This document shows, one piece after another, positions 1-10,619 of a stretch of DNA of 64,000 nt. The notes beneath the pieces were generated by a model. It saw nothing but the letters and a program-made list of their open reading frames with translations. It had not been told where the DNA came from and ran no database searches. Source of the DNA: Dioscorea cayenensis subsp. rotundata (taxonomy: Eukaryota; Streptophyta; Magnoliopsida; Dioscoreales; Dioscoreaceae); NCBI RefSeq assembly GCF_009730915.1, contig NC_052496.1:915875-979874 (forward strand), given 5' to 3'. Each line of letters opens with the position of its first letter. The first letter of the stretch is position 1. The translations under genes and the position numbers were made by a program.

Positions 1-1362
1 CATCACGTCGCCCTTGTTGTAGATCTCTTCCATAGTGACGCCGTCAATGATACCTTCTCCGATGCAGTAGTCTATGATCCACTCTTTGTAGATGGAGAAC
101 CCTTCAGGGTATAAAGAGCAGTACAAGAGGCATGTCCTCAGTTGTTCATTGGCCAACTTGTCATAACTAACCTTCAAGTGTCGAGAAAAGATCTCCATGC
201 CCACGAGCTCCCAGGGCGCGGTGTCCATGGTGGTGACAGCGCTCGCCCACTCGCCCACCGTCTTCTTGCTTTCCATTGTTTGTCCGAGTTTGCTGACAAC
301 CGGAGGCAAACCGCCACACTTGGTGACCAGATTCCTAGCGTGGTTGTAGATGTCTCTGTTGGAGTTCAACAGCTCCTTGTCGACCTTACTCTCAAACAGC
401 TTCCAAGCCACGTTGCACTCCATGCACTTCACATGAACCTTCTCATCTGCATCCATCTGGTTGCATATCTCTCTGCTTTGGCCCACCACTATGATCTTGT
501 TGTTGGTTGGGCGGCTGAGAGGAGGGATCCCCACGTCTTTGATCAGATTCAGTGGCTTATGTAAACCATCAAGAATGAGCACAAATCTTGACTCGTTTAG
601 CTGCTTGGTTATAAGTCCAGCTAGGTCATCTTGTGTCGCATTCTGATCTTCCCCAATGATGGCCAGCTGCTTTCCAATAGCCTGTTGAACAGCCTGACAA
701 TAGTGAACATCTTTTAATTCCAAGTCCTGAGGCATGTCCACACAAAAAATATAATGTTCCGGCTTCGTCGCATGAAGCTGGTTGTTTAACTGTCTCATTA
801 TGTCTGTTTTACCGACCGCCGGCATGCCGTAGACCCCGATGACTGGTACGTTCACGTCTTGCACATGGCGCTCCAACTGCTGCGAGACCGACTCGTCTCC
901 CTTGGTCAACCCGACGAGCTTCTTTATGAAGCGCCTGGGCGCTGACTCTGCCCGGGTCACGTCTTCGAGATTCCCTTCAGGCAGGGTAGTCAACTTTTTA
1001 ACATCTGGAAGCATCGCCACTGCTGTCTTGCTGATCTTGGAAGCCGCGAAAATGTTCAGAGGGAGTCCGCACAAACATTTGGTCATCTTCTTGCGTTTCC
1101 TATCCATTTTACTTGCTTTTTCTTCATAATCTTTAGCGAGTTTTAACCTCGATTTTGCCACGCTCTTGGCATCCTTCCCCCGCCTTTCAACAGCTTCAAC
1201 TTGGCTTGTTAGATCTTTACTTATGGGGTTTAGTTCGATGATCTCTTTTCCCAGAGCGTCGAGGTTGTCCTCCCAAGAGACGATAAATTCGACCTCCCTG
1301 GAGATGCAGTTCTTCACGGGATCCCAAAAGAAGCCGACGATTTTGTCTATAAACTCCCACAT
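1..1362 (-). CDS. CC-NBS-LRR (RPS2/RPS5-type) resistance-like protein, partial, degenerate NB-ARC
   Basis: The minus-strand frame is open from an ATG at 1362 to the window edge (454 codons seen; the LRR part lies outside). The start (MWEFIDKIVGFFW) aligns with the start of the paralogue at 15613. Next comes a coiled coil, then NB-ARC with P-loop GMPAVGKT and the shared RTCLLYCSLYPEGF and KEWIIDYCIGEGIID blocks. Several ATPase motifs differ from the family norm: kinase-2 reads LILDGLH instead of LDDVW, RNBS-B reads VVGQS instead of a TTR-like form, and GLPL reads GLPP. The Walker A lysine is kept and there is no stop or frameshift. Proteins of this family sense pathogen effectors and switch between ADP and ATP states; this copy may hydrolyse ATP poorly. 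It could be an early-stage pseudogene or an atypical NLR. It lies in tandem, same strand, with the NLR ending at 12917. Confidence 0.9.
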   Translation of the reverse strand, partial: MWEFIDKIVGFFWDPVKNCISREVEFIVSWEDNLDALGKEIIELNPISKDLTSQVEAVERRGKDAKSVAKSRLKLAKDYEEKASKMDRKRKKMTKCLCGLPLNIFAASKISKTAVAMLPDVKKLTTLPEGNLEDVTRAESAPRRFIKKLVGLTKGDESVSQQLERHVQDVNVPVIGVYGMPAVGKTDIMRQLNNQLHATKPEHYIFCVDMPQDLELKDVHYCQAVQQAIGKQLAIIGEDQNATQDDLAGLITKQLNESRFVLILDGLHKPLNLIKDVGIPPLSRPTNNKIIVVGQSREICNQMDADEKVHVKCMECNVAWKLFESKVDKELLNSNRDIYNHARNLVTKCGGLPPVVSKLGQTMESKKTVGEWASAVTTMDTAPWELVGMEIFSRHLKVSYDKLANEQLRTCLLYCSLYPEGFSIYKEWIIDYCIGEGIIDGVTMEEIYNKGDVM

Positions 1363-2067
1363 TCCGGTGATCGAGAAGGTGGTGGCCGGATTTGGTAGAC
1401 GTGCGGGAATGGAGGTGGGATGCGGTGACTTTTTTCTGGAGTTAAACCAGTACTGGAGTACTGCGCTCTAATTACTGAAATTCCACATGTTTTTATAGGG
1501 GTTTTATTATTCTTTTAATCATGCATGCATGTCCAATTTTAATAAACATCCCAAGTATAAGGCAAGTTGTATTAATGTAGAACAAGTGGCCAACTAGGCA
1601 TATATATATATATATACAAGTGTGTGTATATTTAGGCCGCATCTGTTTGGTGGCAGAACGCTACTGGATAATTAATGTCCTAAATCGAAGGTTTTAATTA
1701 ACCAATAACATGCCATGCCATGATGTGCCTTCTATGCTAAATTAAAGGACCCCGGTGGGACCTTACACTATACAAACAATTTGAGAGAGATTTAGAAACC
1801 ACGATGAGAGAAGGACGTTACCGTAAATAAAGACTGAGCTAGTCATTTTTTTTAAAAAAAAAAAAATACAAACAATTTGAGAGAGATTTAGAAACCACGA
1901 TGAGGAGAAGGACGTTACAGTAAATAAAGACTGAGCTAGTCTTTTTTTTAAAAAAAAAATTGATAAATAACACATATTAAGAAACACAAACGCTAGTTTT
2001 TAATAATTATTTCTCTAATACTTCCAAAAAAGACTTTGATTATTTCACATCCAATGACGTAAATGTG
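1363..2067. other. AT-rich upstream region of the first NLR gene
   Basis: This stretch holds the 5' side of the minus-strand NLR gene, a (TA)n tract near 1600-1615 and the local duplication listed separately. I recognise no coding sequence. The promoter of the gene should lie here, cut off from further upstream DNA by the Harbinger element. Confidence 0.5.
1771..1945. repeat. Two-copy tandem duplication, about 96-bp period
   Basis: A block beginning TACAAACAATTTGAGAGAG occurs at 1771 and again at 1867. The copies are near-identical for about 75 bases, and each ends in a T/A homopolymer stretch. The period is 96 bases. It lies about 400 bp upstream of the first NLR start codon. Confidence 0.85.
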
Positions 2068-4101
2068 AAGTGTGTTTGTGTGTTTAGTTTAGAAGTGTTC
2101 TACCGAAGCGGCTGAAGTCCAGAAGTGCCACTTCAATTGAAGTAAAGAGTTCAAATGACGTCCCCAGTTCAGTGTGTTTGGTTGTAGTGGGAAGTGTGAG
2201 AACAGTGACCAGTTCTTGTGCTTGGACAATGGCAGTGAAAGTCTAGAATTTGTCACTTCGGGAGTTCATGGCGTTTGGTTTGCACATCAGTGGGGATCTA
2301 AGCACTACTTCAATATATGGTGAACTTACCCCTTCAACTTTGTTGGGAGAGTGTCTTAGCATTGAATCTTTATTTTATTTTATTTTATTTTTATTTTTAT
2401 TTTGTTTTTCTTAAAATTTGGTCATTGATTTAAATTTTAAACTTATTTTTTTAATTGTTTTTATTTTTAATTTCATCAGATAATCAAAACAATACATTAA
2501 TTGTTCACTAATTCAAACTTAATGATTCCTCACAATATAATAAATCACTACTAAACTAATTCAAGTTGCTGCACTGCAGAATCACGTAAGACATAAATGT
2601 AAAAAGCTGCACAAGCATAATAGATACAACTTTGATATTTCATTAAAAAACAACATTGATGGAGTTTTTTTTGTACATGATCAGCTATTACAATATACAA
2701 TCATCCTAATAGTATGCATTTTTCGAAAGACTTGAGAAAATAAACAAAACTTGAAACCACCCAAAATAAACAACAACTGACTACTTGTTTCGGCTGACAA
2801 CAACTAACATCTCCGGCCTACTTGCAAAGTCCTCAGGCTTGCCATCCACCTCCATTTCATTTTCTCATCATGGCTTAGGTAACAGAATATATGGATACAA
2901 CACTTCATTGGCATTACAGGTTCCCATATGTACTTCAAAACAAAAGTAAAAAAAAAAAAAGTAGACCAAACACGAAGAATGACTGGAAATGTGCAAAAGA
3001 AAACATCAAAGTCACTCGACAATGATCTGATCACTGACTGCTCCTAACTGGCAATGAGTTAGCCTATGCCACTGGCTGCTCAATGAGTTGGATGCGGTGG
3101 AGGTATTGAATACCCATCACCCCGCCATGCTCATTCCCAACAATTACAATAGCAAACAAATGACATACCCTTGACCCACTTACCACAACTGGTTATGCTT
3201 TTTGGCTATAATACATTACCTCGTCAATGCATCCAGTTGTTTGAAAATTAATATAAACATACAAGGAACCAATGCTTCAAAGCACAATGTTTTTGGTGTC
3301 ATCATCATAGCCATAACACCAACTCTTTCAAAAATTGCACAGACAAAGTGAGATCACAATACCAATTTAATTGCAAGTACAAAAATAAAATTCTTGTTAA
3401 CAACATACAGAGCATACAAATCACTAAAGGGTAATAAGTTTATAACATTCACTCATGGTATGGAAATATATAAACAAACAACAAACATCAACACATTATA
3501 ATAAATAACTGTAAACATAGACAAAAAATGAAACTAATAGTAAATGAGAACACAGTGCATAGACACAAAACCTGTTGAGATACACATCTGATAAGAGGCA
3601 GGAAATCTAATGAAAACATGAACATAAAGTTAAACATGCATACCAATGCATAGTCCACAGTTCATAATAGCTACGCACTACATGCGACAGACATGGAGCC
3701 CAATCACAAAACATGAGCAGAGCACTCAACAAAAGAGGGCACAAATGAAAGTTCAGTGGCATGTATGCAATGCAAGTAATGCGTGGTGCAGAAATTTAAA
3801 GCATGGATAAAGATAAGGCATAAAGCAGTTAGCAGAAAAAAAAAACTACTTAGGTTCACCACTTGTCCAGACATCTAAAACCCCCAAAGTAGTCTTCAAG
3901 CTTGTAGCTTGAATCAACGATCACGGATCGAGATACTTCTCAACCCAAAAGTGGTGCATCTCAATCTTCTTTGCCATGAACCTACGGGTCTCATTTTCCC
4001 TCTCCATGAGATGGTCAAACACCTAATCAAGAATCTGATCACTGAATCCTTCAACCTCCATTACATTGGCATACAAAATCTTCAACCAGTGGGTGGAGCA
4101 C

Positions 4102-5402
4102 TGATGAGTGCATTTCATATCATATTTTGCATACCTTCAATGCACTCTTTTGCTCGTCTTTCAACGTCTTTTGTTTATGAATGATGCTATTATGGGTATG
4201 TTTATCTTTGTTGCAGGTTTTTAGGGCTCAAAACACATAACGAGTGAAATTAGGAACAAATGCAGCCAAAGAAGATAATTTCTCTAAGTGTCCAATGCAA
4301 GCACGAGCAGAGCACGGGCATGCATCTCCCCATGGTTTTCTCTGGATGGTGACTCCCATGCTTTTTAGGGGAAACACGATCCACTGGCTCCTTTCATGGG
4401 CATGCTCAAGATGAGCACGGTGGGAGCACAATCGTGCTCTCCCCGTGATTTTCTCTAGATACACTTAGCCCCTATGGTTCAAAAGTTCCAAGATAGCATG
4501 GTCTGAGCACAACTGTGCTCTGACAGTGTTGAGCCCAAAAAGTTTTTTTTTATCTCCCAGATTTAGGGTTTGGAGGCATCTTTTGTTTGGGAGTCTTCTT
4601 CTACAGCGAGGGAGCTCTCAATGGAATGAGGATCAACCGTCACCATACGAGCTAAGGAGATCAAGGGTGAGTTAGAGATGCCGGAGAAGTGGAGTTATCC
4701 ATTCCATGGAGTTCTTGAAGTACAATTGAAAAGATTTTGTGAAAATGTCTCTCTTCCTTATGTTTATCTTCTTCTCTCATTTGTATGAATTTATGAGAGG
4801 CTAACTGTTCCACAGTGCTCCGGGATTGTGAACTATATTGTCTCTAATATTTTGACTACTTGAGTTTTAAATTTTTAATGCCTATGGAGTTCTATTATTT
4901 TCTTCTGTTAATTCTTGTGTTGCATAACTTGGCGTCCTTGATTTGCGTAATTGCTTAGCAAAACTTGTCGTGTGTCGATTGTCGTAGTTGTGATTACCTT
5001 GCGTAGTTGCAAAACTTAGCGTGCTTGAGACACATAGTTGCTTCAGCAAAACTTGACATTATTGAGAGCATAGTTGCAACAAAGCTTTTGAGTGCCCACA
5101 AGGATCTTAGAATGTACCTTGGTAGGCATTAGACTCGAGTCAGTATCCTGAGCATGTAGGAATCATCACGGGGCATTGCTCTCTTGTTATCAAAACTCAA
5201 TCCTAGTCTACCTGGTTCTTCCATACTTTAGCTCTTAGTTTTGTTTAGTAGTTAACTCTTTTATCACCCCATTCGATTTGACTAGACATTAGAGGATCGA
5301 TTAGTACTAGAAGTATATTCCCTATGGTTCGACAATCCTACCCCCTCGTAGGGTACAACTTTATTGCTGGTAACGATCCATGCACTTACAAAGAGTTCAT
5401 CA
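4102..5402 (+). mobile_element. Solo LTR of a Ty3/gypsy-type retrotransposon, nested in the Harbinger element
   Basis: A 1301-bp block starts TGATGAGTGCATTTC and ends AGAGTTCATCA, so the ends are short inverted repeats of the TG...CA type. Its 3' part resembles LTRs of the plant Tat/Athila group (a 'gttcgacaatcctaccccctcgtagg'-like stretch near the end). The flanking pentanucleotides agcac and ggcac differ at one base, consistent with an old 5-bp target duplication. No internal region, primer-binding site or second LTR is present, so this is the usual product of LTR-LTR recombination: a fossil. It lies within an 8 kb DNA transposon and is therefore younger than that insertion. Family placement is from memory of LTR style. 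Confidence 0.72.
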
Positions 5403-5471
5403 GGCACCACTTTATTCCCCAATAATATTCACTAACTCAGCCATCATGGAATTGTTTTTAGATCCCCTAGC

Positions 5472-6180
5472 TCACTGTGGCCTTAGAGCAGAAGACGTTA
5501 CCAAGGTACTTGTGATAGGAGGGGTTGAGTTTCCATCTCCATCACTTTCACTGTTTGCATGCTCGTTTGGTAAATCACTGTTATCATTTTCATTGTCCTC
5601 ATTCCCATATTTCTCTCCAAAATTTGAATAAAAAGATGTTGCATATGACCTTAACGCCATATCATCTCCACAAATAATTTTCAGACCTTCATATTTCTCG
5701 AAGGGTTTGTTGATAAATGGCTTTGCAACTGGGTGTGCCTTTTTTCAATAAAAATTACAATTACGGAAAGTCATCAACTAACTAACTAACTAACTAACCT
5801 CAGTGTTTGTGTATGCGACAATTGGATTTAAAGTGATCATTTTATTCTCATCATCTTATCCTACCCTACTTAATTCCCTGGCCTTTTTAATTTCAACATA
5901 CTTGGCCTTCAATGTTCTATAATGATTTTCCACATTCTCAGGAGTGAAGTTGGTGGCAAATTTTGCATTTACAACAGTGGCTGCATGCATATGTGAAAGC
6001 TACTTGTTTGAAAGATTTATCACACTTGAGTCCTTTGTTTGCTTGGTCAACCAACAAAGGAATCAACAAATTGTCAAACTCATTCTTCCACCTCTTGTTA
6101 GGGGTACCCTGTTTGGCTTTCAGAGACTTTGTAGTGGCATCATCAAGTGGGCAATTGCTACCTTCCATTTTGCTTCTCAT
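5472..6180 (-). pseudogene. Harbinger ORF1: Myb/SANT-like DNA-binding protein, broken
   Basis: The N-terminal exon (ATG at 6180 or 6168) carries the trihelix-like block WKNEFDNLLIPLLVDQ ... GLKCDKSFKQVAFTYA, typical of Harbinger-associated Myb/SANT proteins. It continues in another frame (FATNFTPENVENHYRTLKAKY); a 4-base duplication at TATGCATGCAG explains the shift. A stop follows RELSRVG where related proteins have a tryptophan. An intron (donor near 5798, rich in CTAA repeats) leads to a second exon with HPVAKPFINKPFEKYEGLKIICGDDMA and an acidic tail ending at 5472. In this family the protein helps import the transposase and bind the element ends. It is not functional here. Confidence 0.8.
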
Positions 6181-6415
6181 TCTATTGCATACATCAAAAC
6201 CATGAAAAAGTTTGATATTAACATTTTTTTTTAATAAGGAAAACCAATACACATGTCGAATGAGATAATAAAGCAAGAGAAAAAGCTAGATTCAGGGAAA
6301 TAGAAAACTGAAAGGCAAATAACACAAAGTTTAAAAGAAAATCCAACTTGAAAAGAAATCATGAAGGTCAGACATGAGAGCTAAATTGGCGCCACATTTC
6401 ATTAGTGATCTTATC

Positions 6416-7712
6416 TCAGAATTCAACCCATTGTCTGTTATCCTCTCGTTGTTTACGTTGTGAACGAGACTGCGATAAGAGGAGATGCTCGTCTTGCATA
6501 CCTCTATCGCCTAAAATCGGATCATTTGGATCAACCCCCATAATGTAATTATGTATGATGTAGCAAGCAATTACTAGTAATACTTGGGTCTTGTAACGGA
6601 AAAAGGGATGCGAAGTAAGGATTTTGAATCTATTTTTAAGTATAGCAAATGCTCGCTCCACCCTTGACCGTAAGATAGAGTGCCTAAGATTGAATAATTC
6701 CTTCGGGTTCAATGATGTCCTTCCATTGTGTTCTTTTAGATGGTATCTAACCCCACGATAGGGGGGCTATGAAATCATTCATGGTAGTGTAGCCAATATC
6801 TACCAAGTAGTATTTCCATACATGAAAACCACTAAGATCAAACACAATTCATTTAAACTTGTCATAATTCACAATTTAATGGTGTCAACCTTCTATTAGC
6901 TTCAAACCCTCGAGTTGTGGCCGCGAGAGTGCATCTCTAAGGACAGTGAAATCATTTGCTGATCCTTCCCATCCAGCAAGAATATACGTGAATCTAAGAT
7001 CATGATTCACAATAGCTAGCACATTTTTATTTGGGCCTTTCTGGCCCCTAAAACGGGGCAATTCATGGGCTGGGACAGAGGCATCAATATGTGTGCCATC
7101 CAAAAGACCAATACAGTCCTATATAACAAACAAATTGTTTGGTGAAACCTTAACATAATGAGTAACTCACTAATGGAAGTTATTATCATTATTATATAAG
7201 TTTACCTTGAAGAAGGGATACCAATTAGGGTTGTTTTCTATGTCGGGGTGGCAGGTGCCAGTAAGGGGCTGAACAAAATTATCGCACAATGCACACACTG
7301 CCCGCAAGACATTATTAAAGTACCTGCTAATTGTTTCCCCGGATCGAAGGAACTCTATGCACATGGTCCTATTCTTCGTGTTGTGACCAACAATGTGTAG
7401 GAATATGGCAAGTTGTTTCTCGACCGAGACATGTCTCGTGTCAACAAGGAGATGGGTATCACACATAACAGAAGCCAAATGCATAAAAGGCCCTACATCC
7501 ATCCTAATATAGCTAACACAATAGTCTCGGCCACCCCTCAAGATACGGTTCATGTGCCTGTTCCTAGTTAGATCTCTGAACAACGAAGGAATACGACACC
7601 TTGATATCCTAGGTATGTTCATTTCTTCAAATAAAATTGCAACAATGACAACAACTGTTGTAAAAGCTACTACGAGGGGCCTCGCGAGCTCATCTAATGC
7701 CCAACTATCCAT
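6416..7712 (-). pseudogene. Harbinger DDE transposase, broken
   Basis: The N-terminal exon (7712 to about 7205) begins MDSWALDELARPLVV and carries the helix-turn-helix region (VSVEKQLAIFLHIVGHNTKNR), ending at a GT donor after YPFFK. The second exon starts near 7119 with DCIGLLDGTHIDA (first catalytic Asp) and holds GWEGSANDFTVLRDAL (second Asp). The last part, 6712-6416, has LRHSILRSRVERAFAILK (catalytic Glu), so the triad survives. The frame stops at 6885, and a second shift lies near 6765, where GYTTMNDFIAP and YHLKEHNGR fall in different frames. The family cuts and pastes DNA into TWA sites. Confidence 0.85.
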
Positions 7713-8048
7713 CTATACATTTTATGAAAAAGTATGATTCATCGCACTGTGTAACAGAATTAAAAAGATATGGTGTAACCTGTATTGGCCAAGTTGAACA
7801 TGGTACAAGATAACAGGGCTGCAAATTATATAATGCATTCAATATTGCATAGCATCAGTGTATCACAAGCACACATATACAATCTAATTGAGGATAACAT
7901 GTATGATATGAAACATCATCATAATTCACAAGAATTTTGCAGTTAACAAAATACAAAGTTAGCATAATTCACAAGTAAATGAAGAGTTAAAAATAATATG
8001 TAAACATCAGCATTAACCTTTACAAACTGGCATCACATACAAAGTAAA

Positions 8049-8840
8049 CATAATTGACAGGTATATACTTTGCAAAAAGATAATAACAGACGTATCCAAC
8101 AATTTAGGCAAAAGTGATAGGTAAATAGTTTGAAGGAAAACCAGATATATATATATATATATATATCACCAACAAAGTCCAACAATTCACAAGAGCATAT
8201 AAAGTAACTAACAATCTAAACATAATTGGTAAGTATATAGATTTTAAAAAGAGAACAATAACATATCCAACAACCAAGCATAATTGACAGTTATATAGTT
8301 TGCAAAATTTTTGCAGACAACAATAACCAACAAATTAAGCACAACATGAAAAAAGTTTGGAAATATATCAGTCACTTTCATAACCAACAAACTATATGAG
8401 ATTGCCAAGTGTTTAATTTGCATGAAGAGCATATAAACATAATTGAAAAAATATAGTTCGCATTGAGAGAAGATAAAACATTTCAAATAAGCATAATTGC
8501 AGATAACATCATCAAGTAACTCAACAGAATTAACAGGTATAATGCAAGTAGAGCATATAAACACAACCAAAAGTGTAAACATAATTGGTAGGTATATAGT
8601 AGGCATTAAAAGATAAAAAACAAAACCATAAAACAAAGCACATGACAATTACATAGATTGCATAATTTTACAGATGACAACCACCAACAAATAAGCATAA
8701 TTAGAGGGAGAATAGTTTGCAAAAAGAACATTTGCTAACATCACCAACAAACACTAGGAAATTATGCAAGAATAGCATGTCAAACATTGCTAATAAGAAT
8801 GTAAACATAACTGCAGGTTATATAGTTTGCAAGAAGAGAA
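8049..8840. repeat. Degenerate irregular repeats inside the Harbinger element
   Basis: A motif close to CATAATTG-(ac/gt)-AGGTATATAGTTTGCAAAAAGA recurs at 8049, 8221, 8279, 8438, 8580, 8696 and 8806. Spacing is uneven, from about 55 to 175 bases, and several copies are followed by 'aacatcaccaacaaa'-like words. The block is on the 5' side of the transposase. It looks like an old tandem array that has drifted. Confidence 0.7.
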
Positions 8841-10619
8841 CAAAAACATATACCCTGAATAAAAGGCAGAAAAAAAATGATGACAAGCAAAAACAATTCA
8901 CAGGTATAGAGATTATTGTAGAGTAGATAAACAATACTACCAACCAACATTCCAAGCAAAATTCTTTGCCCACACGGAATGAAATGAACAAACAACAACA
9001 ATAACCCACAGACAATAAACCAATTAAATTGTGCTGCAAATGTAAAAAAAAAAAAAACCCATGTATGAAGAGTGTCTAAAATCAACAGTTAAAAAAAGTC
9101 ATGGAAAAAATAGAATGGCCTTGGATCTAGCCAAAGATAAAAATTATGAATTAACATTCATGGATTAAAATGAAAGAGCAATGACAGTAAACCGAAGAAC
9201 AATCAATATCCAAAAAAATTAAAAACAAAAAATAGAATGCCCTTGGATCTGGTCATCATGAAAGCAAACTTAACTCATGGATGAAACATAAGTCAGAGGA
9301 ACCTAAATCGAAAGAAACCCACTAAGAAGAAGATTGAGGCATTAGAAAACTAAAAAAAACCCGAAAAACAAACGTCAACAAGGGAAAAAAAAGGGCCTTG
9401 AATCATGAGTTTGTAAAAAGAAATAGAACTTAGGGAAACTACAACTAAAAACCAAATGAAAAACATCTAAAAACAACCTTAAAACCCTACACACGGATTC
9501 AAGGAAAACAACCTGAAAAACAAACAACAATAAACCACAGCTAAAAACCATATGAACAACCCAAAAAATAGCATGATCAACAAACCACAACTAAAAACTT
9601 AACGAAAACCCCCTAAAAACAATAGGGTCAGGGAAACTCCGTAGAGGAAGATAACGCTATCTTCCAAAACCTGCAAAGAAAGGAACAAACCTTGTGCTAT
9701 ACTGATCTACAATACGAGGAGGACGCCTCAACGTCCCCAAAAGAGACGTCCAGAAGATTTACGAGGGGCGGCGGGTAAAGAACCCTGGCAAGAGTGTGGG
9801 AGAGAAAGGGAGATAATGGGAAAACCCTAGCAAAAATAGAGAAACCAAATAAAGTGGTGGTGATAATAGCAAGGTCACATGGGTGCACATGGTAGAAGTG
9901 TGACTTCAGCATGTTATAGAAAAAGCACCGAACTCCGACTTTGGAGTTTTTTTCAGGGAAGTGGAAAAGCTGAAGTGAAGGTATTTGGAAGTGTCATATC
10001 ACCACTTCTCTCACGACTTCAACGAACCAAACGCGTGGAAGTTGAGCTGAAGTGAGAACTTCAGTTACTTCACCCCAAAAAGAAGTGAACCAAACACGCC
10101 CTAAGTCAAGAAAAATTTTTGAAGTTAGTTACTAGCATGGTTGCACCTATTCTCATTGGGATATATATATATATATTGAAAAAGTGGATAAACCACATAT
10201 TCGTTGCAAAAAAAAATGGAGAACCAAACACAAAGAGAAAAATAACAGGGGAGAGAAGGAGGGAGGACAGATCACCAGGGGTGAAGTGGTAAAAGAGCAA
10301 AAGTACATAAGCAGAAAAAAATGAGAAAAGATGGACAAAAAAGGCGGGGAAGGTCCTTTATTGGACAACCTCCGAGAACGGGAAAGCACGGTCAACTATG
10401 AGCACCGTCGGGAGTTGGGTTATCTGGCTCACTTACCGGAGCTGGCAGATCCACTGGATCAGAATCCCTAGTGCCCATAAAGACCAAGTTGCGCTTAATC
10501 ATATGAAGGGTTGCTCAAGCTATTGTCTTGTTGGGTCAGGGGCTGCAGAAATCCAAGTAATAAGCAAGTGGTCAATTTTTCATATAATAGAGAAGACATC
10601 AAGCGAAGTATATGTAAAA

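Larger units (their letters stand above)
2068..10101 (-). mobile_element. PIF/Harbinger DNA transposon, about 8 kb, degenerate
   Basis: The two genes typical of this superfamily lie on the minus strand: a DDE transposase (6416-7712) and a Myb/SANT-like partner protein (5472-6180). The right end, read inward, is GGGCGTGTTTGGTTCACTTC, followed outside by TAA, as expected for a 3-bp TWA target site. The left end is worn; the related GTGTGTTTAGTTTAG lies at about 2078, so the left boundary is uncertain by about 20 bases. Copies of the GTGTTTGGTT core recur inside both ends (2172-2183, 2271-2280, 10025-10034). Both genes are damaged, so the copy cannot be autonomous. A solo LTR has inserted inside it. 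The element separates the two NLR paralogues. Confidence 0.85.

Noticed and set aside
142-1471. Plus-strand open frames across the first NLR
   Set aside because: They are antisense to a clear NB-ARC coding frame and have no domain similarity.
8049-8840. Possible CRISPR-like array
   Set aside because: Repeats are degenerate and unevenly spaced inside a plant transposon.
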